A DNA stretch of 64,000 nt. It comes from Narthecium ossifragum. Lineage: Eukaryota; Streptophyta; Magnoliopsida; Dioscoreales; Nartheciaceae. The position numbers and the translations under genes were made by a program. Shown here one piece after another: positions 1 to 12,507 of the stretch. Below the pieces are notes generated by a model. It saw nothing but the letters and a program-made list of their open reading frames with translations. It had not been told where the DNA came from and did no database searches. The stretch's first letter is position 1, and each line of letters opens with the position of its first letter. The stretch covers positions 20,006,929 to 20,070,928 of the forward strand of contig OY986965.1 in the NCBI GenBank assembly GCA_963920575.1, written 5' to 3'.

Positions 1-2595
1 GCTGACGGTCCGAGACAAGTATCCAGTCCCTTTGGCACAGGACCTCTTTGACCAGCTGTCCAAGGCTCAGGTATTCTCTAAACTGGATCTACGATCTGGT
101 TATTGGCAGGTGCGGATCGCGAAAGGGGATGAAGCCAAGACTACCTGCGTGACGCGGTATGGTGCGTTTGAGATCCTAGTCATGCCATTCGGCCTTACCA
201 ATGCACCAACAACCTTCTGTCATTTGATGGACGACGTCCTTCATGACTTCCTCGACAAGTTCATGATGGTCTATTTGGATGACATTGTCATCTACAGCGA
301 GAGCTTGGAAGCTCACGTTGGACATCTCTGATAGGTTCTTCAGAGGTTGAAGACGCACCAACTCTTCGTCAAAAGAGAGAAGTGCGAGTTTGCTGTGGAG
401 GAAGTGTCCTTCCTTGGGCACTTGGTGCGGGGCGGCAAGGTGATGATGGACTTGCAGAAGATTGATGCTATCTTGGATTGGCCGGTGCCAACCAAGGTGC
501 CTGAGCTTCGATCGTTCCTTGGTCTAGCCAACTACTACCGGCGGTTTATCAAGGGCCATTCGAAACAGGTAACTCCACTGACCGACCTTCTTAAGAAGGA
601 TAAACCATGGTGTTGGACAAGGCAATGCAAGAAGGCGTTCTAGTTGATCAAGGAAGTCATTGCAAGCGAGCCAGTGTTGAGGCTCCTGGACTTCAATCTC
701 CCTTTCGAAGTCCACACCGACGCATCAGATCATACTATCGGCGGGGTGCTGGTCCAGGAGGGACACCCGGTGGCTTTCGAAAGCCGCAAGCTGAACGATG
801 CAGAGCAGCACTACTCGGTACACGAGAAGGAGATGGTGGTGGTCATCCATTGTTTGCGCACATGACGTGTGTACCTTCTCGGCACCAAGTTCGTAGTAAA
901 GACGAACAACGTGATGAATACCTACTTTCAAACTCAAAAGAAGCTTTCTCCAAAGCAAGCAAGGTGGTAGGAGTTCCTTCAAGAGTTTGAGTTCGATTGG
1001 CAGCACAAGCCTGGATGGCATAACCAAGTTGTCGATGCGCTCAATCGACAACAAGTGGCAGACTATGTTGCAGCCTTGATCCGGGTCGAGTCAGACATGT
1101 ACAGCCAGATTAATCTGGTGGCAAGCAATGATGCAAGCTACCAGAAGCTCATGAAGGAAGTTCAAGATGGAGTCGTCAAGGGTTTTGGCTTGAGGACGGC
1201 ATCCTCAAGGCCAAAGGCGGATAGATCCTGGTTCCCCAGGGGAACTTGCGGGCTGAACTCATCAATGAGTCACATGACTCAAGATGGGCGGGTCATCCAG
1301 GGCGGGAGAGCACGATGGCTCTACTCAGCCGCAGCTACTATTGGCCAAAGATGGAGGAGGACATGGAGTTGCATGTGAAGACTTGTCCAATGTACCAAAT
1401 GGACAAGACGGAGAGGTGGAAGCAGGCGGGCCTTCTTCAGCCCCTCCCCATACCCGATGGCATCATGCAATCCATCTCAATGGACTTCATCATGGGTCTT
1501 CCGAAAGTAGACGGGAAATCTACAATCTTTGTGGTTGTAGATCGGTTCTCGAAGCACGCCATCTTCATCCCGGCACCAAAGGGGTGCCCCTCTAACGTGA
1601 CTGCTAACTTGTTTTTCAGGTATGTGGTGAAGTATTTTGGACTTCCCCGCGACATAATTAGCGATCGAGACGGGCGGTTCACGGGGCGGTTTTGGACCCA
1701 TCTCTTTAAGATAATGGGGTCCCAACTCAAGTTTTCAACGGCGAACCATCCACAGACCGATGACCAAACCGAACGCATCAACACTTTGTTGGAGGAGTAC
1801 CTCCACCACTACTTAACGGCAAGCCAACACAATTGGCTTGATCTCCTGGAGGTGGCTCAGTTCTCCTACAACTTGCAGTGGTCTTCATCGATAGGGAAGA
1901 GTACCTTTGAGATCGTGCTTGGCCAACAACCGTTGGCTCCTCAAGACTTGGCGGCCCAAGATGAGGAAGGATGTCCGGCGGCATCCAGGTTCGCCAAAGA
2001 CCATCAGGAGATAGTTAAGCAAGCCCAAGAGAGTCTTCTGAAGGCTCAGAAGCGGATGAAGAAATTTGCAGACCAAGGGAGGTGGCCCTTGGAGTTCAAC
2101 GTGGGGGATAAAGTTCTGCCCAAGCTGACAACCCAGATCATGAAGCATCTCAGAAAGAAGTTGATACACAAGGGACTCGTGCCAAAATATGATGGTCCCT
2201 TCGAGGTTGTCAAGAGGGTAGGCCGAGTGGCCTATCGTTTGCTTCTACCCGATCGGCTCAAGGTACATCCTACCTTTCACATCAGTTATCTCAAGCCTTT
2301 TCATGAAGACTTGCAGAATCCTGAGCGAAGCCAGCTAGTGAGAGCCCCACCGACGGTACGGGTTTAGTTCGAGAAGGAGGCGGAGGTCATTCTTGATCGG
2401 AAGCAAGAAGGCAAGGACAAAAGAAACCGGCGCATCTTCTACCTTGTCAAGTGGAAAGGCGAGCCAGAGTCAGAGGCATCATGGGAACACGATGTGACCC
2501 TATGGCAGTTCGAGGAGTTGATCCAGCACTTCCTAAACAAGTATCCGACGGGGACGTCGAGCTCTCCTGGTGGGGGAGGTTTGTCATGGCCTTGA
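1..2595 (+). pseudogene. Chromovirus (Ty3) pol remnant: RT, RNase H, integrase, chromodomain
   Basis: The window opens inside the reverse transcriptase. YLDDIVIYS (nt 272-298) is the RT active site, followed by the thumb, RNase H around 700-1050, an integrase with SMDFIMGLP and SDRDGRF, and a C-terminal chromodomain (about 2368-2540, containing FYLVKWKGEPESEASWE) that ends at TGA 2593-2595. The domain order RT-RNaseH-IN-chromodomain defines a chromovirus. It is dead: in-frame stops lie at 329, 332, 641, near 863, near 968 and at 2365, and there is one frameshift near 1185. Most stops are explained by C-to-T or G-to-A changes (CAG to TAG, TGG to TGA). The last zinc-finger cysteine of integrase has become tyrosine (CPMYQ). 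The 5' half of the element lies outside the window. Confidence 0.92.
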
Positions 2596-2884
2596 GCCCA
2601 TGACACGGGCCTTGGCGCGCGACATCAAAAGTCATCGCGGCCAAGTGCCCGACCATGACTCATGGTCGGCGTCATGAGTCATATGAGGCTAGGCGGCCTC
2701 AAGATAGCATGCAAAGTATCCACACGCATCATCCTCGGAAATGACGCGATTGAGGAATCTTGAAGATGGCACGAGCAAGTTTGAAGATGGCGCGGCGGTC
2801 TGGGCCAAGAACAAAACCTATCGCACCATTGGCGAATTCCTACATGCAGGATGCGGGTGAGCAAAACCAGCAAGGCAGTAAGCA
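2596..2884 (+). repeat. Chromovirus sequence downstream of pol
   Basis: This non-coding stretch follows the pol stop directly and breaks off at the AAGCA target site of the large minus-strand insertion. The same host sequence resumes at 55865. It contains GGCGCGCG-type GC-rich motifs like those just after the right break, which supports continuity. I cannot fix the start of the 3' LTR within it. Confidence 0.6.
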
Positions 2885-4393
2885 TGTCACGCCCCGACCC
2901 TGAAAACCCATCCGGGCCGGGACGTGAGGGTCCTAAATCTAATTCTAAAATCAAACAGCAAGAGTTTCCCCTATGTTTCTCAATTTGAACCCTGTACAGT
3001 TATAATCTTCACAATAAATTAAAATGACAAATCTAATAATTCTAAATTGCAACATGAATATGAATATGTTATCACAAATCTTACTATCTAGTACAGGTTT
3101 TGATACAATGCTTTCATCAACCCTCATTACATAACTTAATACAGATAATCAAATCCTCGAAGAGGGAAATTATACATTTAATTAAACTGCAGATTTACAA
3201 CTATTAACAAAAGGGAAAACTCCAGGATCGTCAAGTACTCCTCGAAACTCCAAGTCCATGATCACCTGAAAGGGAAAGGACTGCATCGACCTGCATCGCC
3301 GATGCAGCTCACGTAGGAGTGAGCAACAAAGCTTAGTAGGGTTCTACGCTATGACACACACAAGGAAGGCAACAACAACTGTACTAACTCTGTGCCAAGT
3401 ACTGAGGCCTGCCAAGGACCCCATAAATGCCATCAATAACCCGAAGGGTACCGTCCAAAGTACGTCCCTCCGACAGCCACTGTTCAAGGACGGACCACCT
3501 CCGACAATCCCTGACATAGGGTGGACATGACGATACCAGTAAGACACCCCTCTCCAAGCGGGATCTCCTCACTTGGCGGAACAACCGTGGTTATGACAAC
3601 CATCTCTCAGCACTCAAAGCAACAGAGCCAACACGACCTCTAAACCTCAAACAATATAATATTCCAGTCCGACTACCTAATAATCCTCGAATAATATCAA
3701 ACATAATCACTGATGACAATCGCGTCCTAATCCTCGACTACCCAAACCCCGGTCCTAGGGCTAGATCCGGGCTACCCGAGAACCCCGGATCGACGATCGA
3801 ATCCATCGCCTACCACCTAGCCTGATGCTCTAATGCAAACAGATGCATGCAATGCTCAGGCACAGAGATACATGAATAGTAGCATACAACAATATGCCAA
3901 GACAACATACACAGGCTAGGCGAAGCATCAAGCTTGCCGGAGGGTAAACATAGCAGGGGTTTAAGCAATAAGGATCTATCTAGCAAAGCTATTATAACAA
4001 ATATCCAACGGATCAAAATCCGGCATTACAACGACGTCCATAGCCGTCAACCACAAATTCTACAACGGGATACAACCCCGACCAAACAATACACAACAGT
4101 TACAAATACACATTAACTAGGGCACACCCTTGGCCTAATTAATTATCTAAGCATCCCAAGGGGCACAACTCCCTTGGTTCAACCACAAATAGTAAAGGGC
4201 ATACGGTCAGCCCATTTATTTTACGCAATTAAATACATACATAAATCTAACAAGATTAACATTAATTGCGAGAAAACATAATATTTGCATAATTGAACCC
4301 TAGAGCTACACATGCTTAAAACTCGGCATAAATCCTTCATAATTATCCTAGAATTCATATACATGATATCTAACAGCCCTAGAAATCTACTAC

Positions 4394-5192
4394 GGGTGCG
4401 TTTGGCAAACCTGAATCTGATGAATTAGCTGAATGAGGAATCTGTGGAATTAGCTGAATGGGGAATGAGCTGAATATGGTGATTCCGTGGATTTTGGTTC
4501 TGTTGTTTGGTTGGTCTGTATGGGATGAGCTGAATCTGTTGATTCTGGCGTTTGGCTTGTCTATTATGGATGAGCTGAATCTGCTAATTTTGTTCAAATT
4601 AATAATAAAACTTTAAATTTTCTTCAAATTAAGACATGTTTTTTATTATAATAATAACAATACCCACGAGATATGATTGATCGAAATTATTGAAAATTTA
4701 GGTCAAATTAATTCTTTGAATGCATCTAATTATGTAAAATGATTGATCAAAATTATTGAAAATTTAGGTATAATTTAAGTTATAATATATTAAATGATTT
4801 TATATATTAAATTACATCAAATATTTGCTTTAAAAAATACTCAATATTGGTCTCATAACGAAGATATCGATGGTATCTTTCCAATGAGACTAATTTCATA
4901 AAGTTTCAACATGTATATTTAAAGTTATGATAAATATAGCCATTTTAAATATCAAGGGGGTAAAATAGTCATTTAAGATTTCTTCAAATTCGGGATTCCA
5001 AGCAGGATGTATAGCGGCCTCCGCTCGATTTGAGCGGACGCCGCGATTCCAAAATTTTGGAATTCGACGCCGTCGGATCCGGCAAGATTCCATGCACCAT
5101 TGCATGCCAAACAAAAGGATAACGTGGATCCGGGATCCGCTCATCCCTTAATCCACTGGATTCACCTCATACAACACTTGCCAAACGGACCC
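4394..5192. mobile_element. MITE with GGGTSCGTTTGGCAA inverted ends
   Basis: The left end reads GGGTGCGTTTGGCAAAC. The reverse complement of the right end reads GGGTCCGTTTGGCAAG, so the terminal inverted repeats match at 14 of about 16 positions. Both sides are flanked by TAC (4391-4393 and 5193-5195). At 799 bp with no coding capacity it is a MITE. The 3-bp duplication and GGG/CCC ends fit PIF/Harbinger, although TAC is not the usual TTA-type target, so the superfamily is uncertain. Confidence 0.65.
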
Positions 5193-5623
5193 TACGAGAA
5201 GACCAAAGCAAATAGATCAAGAAAAACTCCATTTTCGGCCAAAAACCCAAGCTTTTATCAAAGGTTCAGTTTCATCGCAGATCAGGGAACAATTCATAGT
5301 AAATCGTAGGAAAATCCAAAAATTATGAAATCAAGGGTAATTGAAAGTAGATTTGAAGATCTATAACTTTCATCTTGATGATCAAACAAGAGCATGCACG
5401 TATGAGCCCAGATCTGAGCTAGAACAGCTCAGCTCGCAGAAACACAGAGTTTCGTTAAAATCCGGGAAAAACTTCCAAAAATCCGGATAAAACCCAAATC
5501 AAATCGCATGAAGCTTCAATCTATTACTAAGCATGCATTAAGGAACTAATTAGAGCAAAGTAAACCACTAATCCAACAAACAAACCCTAGATTTAGCTTA
5601 ACCCAAAGATCTAGGTAGAAACC

Positions 5624-7100
5624 TGATGAGTGCATGAAAGTGCACTCTGAACAGCCTTATAATCATCTCAATTGCTAGATTATTATCCTTAATCAACATC
5701 TTTATTACTATTTTTATATCTATATGTTGCTTCACATAGTTGTTTGGAAAATGCAGGAAAAATGAGCAAAGAAGCTGAAAAGATTACATGGATCAACTTG
5801 AAAGATTAAACTCTACCTGCTCATGAAGAACCATATGATGTGCCATACAGCTTTAGAAAGATCTTGAAGTCTAGTTTCGGGAGAATTTTACGGTTCGTGA
5901 TTTGCAGCTGCATAGAGGAAGTTACAGTATTTTTCGTAACAGTGCGCAGGCTGAATGAATAGTGACGGTCGACCGTAAGATCTCACGATCGACCGTCGCG
6001 CTCAGAAATTCCTCCGAATGACCATCGCATCATCCGTGGCATCGACCGTCACGCTCTAAATTCTCACGGTCGACCGTCGCATCATCCGTGGCATCGACCG
6101 TCAGCCTCTGTCAAGCAAAACACTTCTCAGAGTTGATGCGATGATCAACCGCCACTCTTCCGAATTAATATGTACAGTTGACGGTTGACCGTCAGATCTC
6201 ACGGTCGACCGCCAGATCAGCAGAGAGCGTATAATGGACTCAGATCTAACTCGAGTTTAGGCCTATAAATAGGATACTTAGGGTTATCGTAGGGGGGCTT
6301 TTGGGGGGACTTTTCTGGATTATCTGGAGGAGAGGAAGCCGCGTTAGGGTTTTGTTTTCCTCGTCTTTCTTTCTTTATTTTTCTTTGAACACTTTTGTCA
6401 TCTTCATGATGAACATGAGTGGCTAGTTTCTTTTCTAAGGTACCGATGTAGCCCTAACTGAATCATTCTATGTTATTGGATCATGATTATTTAATCAGTT
6501 TATTTTCCTTATTTCATTCATTATTATAACTGAGATCTTAAATACCTTTATCTAGCCAATAAAAGTATTATAGATTATGTTATGTGAGATTAGGTGAGGG
6601 TTCATTCCCTAATCTTGCAGGTTCTATGAATGAATGAGATTTAGTCGAAGCCGGGTTCTAGATAAGACACTTCTTGGTTCATAATTGTTCTTCAGAACTT
6701 AATGGATTTTTGATTGACCTTTAGCTATGGGTTCATTAACTAGGGTTAATTGGGGGTACTTGGTGAAGACCGCGATCGAATGGATCATCATACCGGAAGA
6801 GTAAGCCTTTGGAATTAAACTGAGATCTTGATTGATTCAATGCATAGAATGAGGATGTTATGGTGAAATCGGAACCTTAGTATTCATCCATCATATTTCC
6901 ATCTTTTCTTATTTCGTTATTAGATCATCTATTTTTGAGACTTCATATTTCTTATTTTTCCTTCCTTATTTTCTTTCTTTTTTGTTCTTTAGCGTTTCAC
7001 TCTAATAATCTTTACAAATCTCTGTGGGTACGATACTCGTCTTGCTGCTATACTGATTGCACCGATTGGTATACTTGCGAGATATAAAATTTATTCATCA
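5624..7100 (+). repeat. 5' LTR of the Athila-like element
   Basis: The LTR runs from TGATGAGTGCATG to TTATTCATCA (1477 bp). The segment 5964-6226, upstream of the TATA box, contains repeated palindromes of the ACGGTCGACCGT type separated by short linkers such as CATCATCCGTGGCATC. Confidence 0.93.
6264..6270 (+). promoter_or_regulatory. TATA box of the Athila-like 5' LTR
   Basis: TATAAAT lies within GCCTATAAATAGG, just downstream of the palindrome-rich segment and upstream of an ATG-poor leader. The matching box in the 3' LTR is at 14342-14348. It is likely the U3/R promoter. Confidence 0.65.
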
Positions 7101-7106
7101 AGTTTT

Positions 7107-7124
7107 TGGCGCCGTTGCCGGGGA
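7107..7124 (+). other. Primer-binding site, tRNA-Asp type
   Basis: TGGCGCCGTTGCCGGGGA begins 6 bp after the 5' LTR end. This is the tRNA-Asp complement typical of Athila and related Ty3 elements. Confidence 0.85.
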
Positions 7125-7149
7125 TTTGATTAGAGTTTATTAGTAGTGA

Positions 7150-9423
7150 ATGCAAGGTCGCCGATCACGGAAAGAAAAGTTGTTGCCCTTGAATAATAAA
7201 GTAGATCAAATTAGTTGGAAGAAGAGATCTAACAAAGATAGCCTGTCCATATCAGATCTTGGAGTTCAAGAGGAGGAACAAGAGGAGATGGAGCTTAATA
7301 ACAATGTACGTCCTTTAGAGGAGTACGCGAGGCCTACTATTTCTACCTCACCTTCATGCATTGTGTTACCTGCAAAGGCTAGGAATTATGAACTTAAAAA
7401 TCTACATTTTTCTATGCTTCCTGAATTTCATGGTTTACCTTCTGAAGATGCACTAACGTTTGTGAAAAATTATTATGCTTCTATTTAGACTTTTCCTCTA
7501 GGTGCCATTACTGAAAATCAACTGAGGATGCGATGTTTTCCTTATACTCTGAAAGATAAAGCTAAGAGATGGTTGATGTCATTGCCTCCTGGATCACTAA
7601 CTACTTGGGATGCAATTTATAACAAGTTTGTTAGCAAATTTTATTCTCATGCTATGACTACTAACTTGAGAAGGCAAATTCCAAATTTTCAGCAATCTGA
7701 TGGAAAACCACTCCATGAAGCATGGGATAGATTTAAGATGCTTTTGATGCAATGTCCACATCATAATTATTCTTTAGAAAATCAGATGCAATATTTTTAT
7801 AATAGACTAAATTTTTCTTGTCAGACTATGGCAGATAATGCTGCAGGTGGAGCGATGTTCAAAAGGACACCACCAGAGGCATACGAAATTTATGAGATGC
7901 TAAGATCCAACTCGCAGCAGAGAGATACAAGGAATAAGGCGAGAGGCATCTATGAGCTTAACCAGAACGATGACATGGCAAGGCAAATCGCAGCCCTCAA
8001 CAAGAAGATGGACGCGATGATGTCCACACAAGCAAAACCGGTTGAGGTTTGTTCAATTTGCAATATTGTTGGTCATATGTTTGATTCATGTCCTTCTGGT
8101 AGTGAATTTTCTGAATATGTGCAAGAACAAGCTAATTTGATGAATACTTACAACCCGAGACCTAGATTTGATCCTTATGCAAAAACTTACAATCCTGGTT
8201 GGAGGGAGCATCCGAATTTTTCATGAAAAAATACTGCTAATGCTAGTATGCCTACTACTAACCAGTCTAACCCACCTGTTAAGTCGTCTTTGGAAGCGAC
8301 TATGTTGGTTTTTATGCAAAAAATAGACTCAAAGATGGAAAAACAAGATTCGGCCATTGCTCAACATGATGCGGTACTGAAGAATGTTGCAGCATCCGTT
8401 GGGAAGTTGGAAGTTCAAGTGGGGCAACTGGTTGATGCTGTAAGAGCCCATGTTCCAGGCAAATTTCCGAGCCAACCTGAGCAAGCAAAAGCGGTCACAG
8501 TTCTTCGTTCAGGTAAGATAATTGAGAATAAGATTAATGCTGAAGTTATTGATGAGTGTCATGATGATGAAAGTGAGAAAGTTGAAAAGGAGGAACCCTT
8601 GAAAAGGCCATCAATTGTCACATCTACTTCTGAGTATGAAAAGAAAGTGGATGCAGTCCCGGAGGTGCATCACAACATCCCTGCACCATATGTACCACTG
8701 ATTCCGTTTCCAGGCCGCCTGAAGAAAGCCAAAATGGATAAGTCTTATTCTGAAATTTATGATATTTTATCTAAAGTTAATGTGAACTTGCCACTGCGTG
8801 ATGTGATTAGGAACATGTCAGCCTTTCCAAAGTTCCTCAAGGAATTAATTACATATAAGCGTAAGTATGAACTGCATGAAAAGGTAATGGTTTCAGAGAC
8901 TGTAAGTGCAGTGCTTCAGAGGAAGCTTCCACCCAAGGTTAAGGATCCAGGGAGTTTTAACATTAGTATTACTGTTGGTGATACAAAAATAGGGGAGGCA
9001 ATGCTTGACTTAGGAGCCAGTGTTAATTTGATGCCTTACTCTGCGTTCCGTCAGTTAGGTGTTGGTGAATGAAAACCTACTACGATGTCTTTATAACTTG
9101 CAGATCGTTCAATTAAATATCCGTTAGGCATTGTAGAAGACATTTTAGTACAAGTCGATAAGCTAATTATCCCTGCTGATTTTGTGATATTGGAAATGGA
9201 TTATGCACCCTTGCATGATAGAAATTTACCAATTTTGCTTGGACGTCCATTTATGGCTACAGCAAAGACTATGATTAATGTGCAGGATGGCAAGCTAAGC
9301 ATGACAGTCTTAGGTGAAACTGTTGAATTTGAAGTATTCGAATCTATGTCATATCCCTCAAATTCTTTTGATTGTTTCTCAATAGATGTATTAGATTCAA
9401 TAGTGTTTTCTAACTTCAGATAG
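7150..9423 (+). pseudogene. Athila-like gag and protease region, broken by stops
   Basis: A single frame runs from ATG 7150. It contains the gag core (about 7528-7830, with AKRWLMSLPPGSLTTWD), a zinc-knuckle-like CSICNIVGHMFDSC (about 8050-8095), a long charged linker, and a retroviral-type protease core, LDLGASVNLMPYS (about 9004-9042). That core reads DLGAS where a DTGA/DSGA active site is usual. Stops interrupt it at 7486 (TAG), 8224 (TGA), 9070 (TGA), 9094 (TAA) and 9421 (TAG). There are no frameshifts, because the sequence between stops stays in frame. All of these stops are explainable as C-to-T or G-to-A changes from CAG, CAA or TGG. Confidence 0.9.
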
Positions 9424-9441
9424 GAGCAAGTTAAAATTGCA

Positions 9442-12400
9442 TTGGAAGCGGCATTGATGATGGAAGAGGATGACGTGCACAACTATGATGGAGTAGAGGA
9501 GGTCACAGCAGCCCTCGAGGCAGTGCAGCCGTACCCCCCTGGTGGAGTTCGGTTAGACATGCTTGACACCTCTCATTCTAAAATAAATTCATCAATAGTA
9601 TCTCCACCAAAGCTTGAGTTAAAACCTCTTCCTAGTAATCTGAAATATGCATATCTTGGTGATAATGAAACCCTTCCTGTTATTATTGCTTCTGATATTA
9701 CTCCATTGGAAGAGGAAAAATTATTGAGAGTTCTTAGAGAGCATAAAACTGCAATAGGCTGGACAATTGTAGATATTAAAGGAGTAAGTCCTACTATGTG
9801 CATGCATCGCATTATTTTGGAAGAGGACGCCAAGCCTATAAGGGATGCCCAGCGTCGCCTTAATTCAAACATGAAAGAAGTTGTTCGGACAGAGGTTCTT
9901 AAATTACTTGATGTTGGTGTTATATATCCTATTTCTGACTCCAATTGGGTAAGTCCAATTCATGTAGTCCCTAAGAAATCGGGAATAACAGTTATGAAGA
10001 ATGAGAACAATGAGCTTATACCTACGAGGATGACAACTGGATGGCGGGTCTGCATCGATTACCGCAAGCTTAATGCAGCGACTAAAAAGGACCACTTTTC
10101 CTTACCTTTTATCGATCAAATACTTGAACGTTTAGCTGGCTATGCGTTTTATTGTTTTCTTGATGGATTTTCAGGTTATAATCAAATAGCTATCACCCCG
10201 GAGGACCAAGAGAAGACTACATTCACATGTCCCTTTGGAACATTTGCGTATAGACGGATGCCATTTGGATTGTGTAACGCACCTGCAACTTTTCAAAGAT
10301 GCATGATATCAATTTTTTCTCACATGATAGAAAGGTTTGTCGAGGTATTTATGAATGATTTTTCTGTCTTTGGGAATTCTTTTGATAATTGCCTTGAACA
10401 TCTAACATTGGTGCTTAAGAGATGTGAGGAGACTAATTTGACATTGAGCTGGGAGAAGAGTCACTTCATGGTAAGGCAAGGTATTGTTTTAGGACATGCT
10501 ATCTCCAGTAAAGGTATTGAAGTTGACAGGGCAAAAATAGAATTGATTGAGAAATTGCCACCCCCTACTTCTATAAAGGGAGTGCGAAGTTTTTTGGGCC
10601 ATTCAGGATTTTATCGCAGATTCATTAAAGATTTTTCTAAGATTGCACGACCTCTGTGTGATTTATTGGCCAAGGATGCTGAGTTTAAGTTTAGTAAAGC
10701 TTGTCTTGATGCTTTTAATGCTTTAAAAGAGAAATTGATTATTGCACCTATTATTATGCCTCCTGATTGGTCGTTGCCCTTTGAGATAATGTGTGATGCT
10801 TCTGATTATGCTATAGGGGCTGTGTTAGGACAAAGGGTGAATAAGGTTTCTCATGCTATCTATTATGCAAGTTGTACCCTCAATGATGCTCAAATCAATT
10901 ATTCAACCACTGAAAAAGAATTACTTGCTGTTGTTTTTGCATTGGAGAAATTTCGCTCTTATTTGATTGGATCTAAAGTTATTATTTATTCAGATCATGC
11001 AGCTTTGAAATATCTACTAACCAAAAAGAATACCAAGCCAAGGTTAATCAGGTGGATCCTGCTACTGTAAGAGTTCGATTTGGAAATAAGAGACAAGAAA
11101 GGGAGCGATAATGTAGTGGCAGATCACTTGTCATGATTGGAGCACATAGCCGGCCCTAAGGATGTACAACCCATCCAAGAATGCTTTCCCGATGAACAAC
11201 TCTTTTATGTGAATGGTAAAGAGCGCTGGTATGCGGATATTCTTAACTATTTAGCTAGTAATGTTCTGCGTACTGAATTAAGTTCACAGGAAAAGAAAAG
11301 ATTTTTGTCTACTGTTCGATATTATTTTTGGGATGATCCTTATTTATTTAAGCATTGTCCTGATCAAATAATAAGGCGTTGTGTTTCAAAATATGAGCAT
11401 GATGATATATTGAAATTTAGTCATGAATTAACTTGTGGATGACACTTTGGAGGTAAGAAAACTGCTTTTAAAGTTCTTCAATCTGGTTTCTTTTGCCCTA
11501 CATTATTCAAAGATGCATTTAATTTTGTTGCTAAGTGTGACAGATGTCAACGGTCAGGGAACATAAGCAAAAGGAATGTGATGCCTCTTACAAATAATCT
11601 AGTGGTGGAATTGTTCAATGTTTGGGGCATAGCCTTTATGGGACCGTTTCCTCCATCATACGGGTACACGTATATTCTTGTTGATGTAGATTATGTATCT
11701 AGGTGGATTGAAGCAATTGCAACCAGGAACAATGACAGCAAGACTGTGGTGGGATTCTTGAAAGATATGATTTTTACAAGGTTTTGTACACCTCGGGCGA
11801 TTATAAGTGATGGGGGATCACATTTTTGCAATAGAGCGTTTGATGCATTGTTGAAGAAGTACAACATTACTCATCGGGTCGCAACGCCTTACCACCCTCA
11901 AACTTCGGGCCAAGTGGAGGTGAGCAATAAGCAAATAAAAACTATTCTGGAACGAGTTGTTGGCACTACAAGGAAGGATTGGGCAGTGAAATTGAATGAT
12001 GTTCTTTGGGCGTATCGCACCGCATATAAGACTCCTATTGGTATGAGCCCTTATCGCATTGTTTTTGGAAAAGCATGTCATTTACCTGTGGAGTTGGAGT
12101 ATAGGGCATATTGGGCAATCAAGCAGCTGAATTTTGATATGAGAGAAGCGGGGGATATGCAAAAGATGCAATTGAACGAATTAGATGAGCTGCGAAATGA
12201 AGCGTACGAGAACGCTAAAATCTACAAAGAAAGGACCAAGCTCTATCATGACAAAGCAATACAACGGAATGAGTTCAAACCAGGTATGAAAGTTTTACTT
12301 TATAACTCACGAATGAAATTATTTCCAGGTATATTAAGATCCAGATGGACGGGCCCGTTCAAAGTTACACAAGTATCTCCTCACGGTGCTGTTGAAATTG

Positions 12401-12507
12401 AGAACGAAAGGAATGGGAGCAAATTCAAAGTCAATGGGCACCATTTGAAATTGTATTTGGAAGGACATTCAGAAGTGGTGGATGCAGTTGATTTTGTTGA
12501 ACCTTAA
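9442..12507 (+). pseudogene. Athila-like pol: RT, RNase H, integrase, broken
   Basis: This continues the same frame as gag. RT runs from about 9900, with [13 protein letters not shown] and [13 protein letters not shown]. Its active site reads FMNDF (AAT at 10354) where family members have FMDDF, so a catalytic aspartate is lost. RNase H covers about 10770-11100 with [13 protein letters not shown]. Integrase has a CDRC zinc motif and the core residues SDGGSHF and GQVEVSNK, but the first catalytic position reads GIAFMG instead of GIDFMG (GCC at 11629). Stops occur at 11068, 11134 and 11440, and again there is no frameshift. The terminal stop is TAA 12505-12507. The element cannot supply its own RT or integrase. 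Confidence 0.92.
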
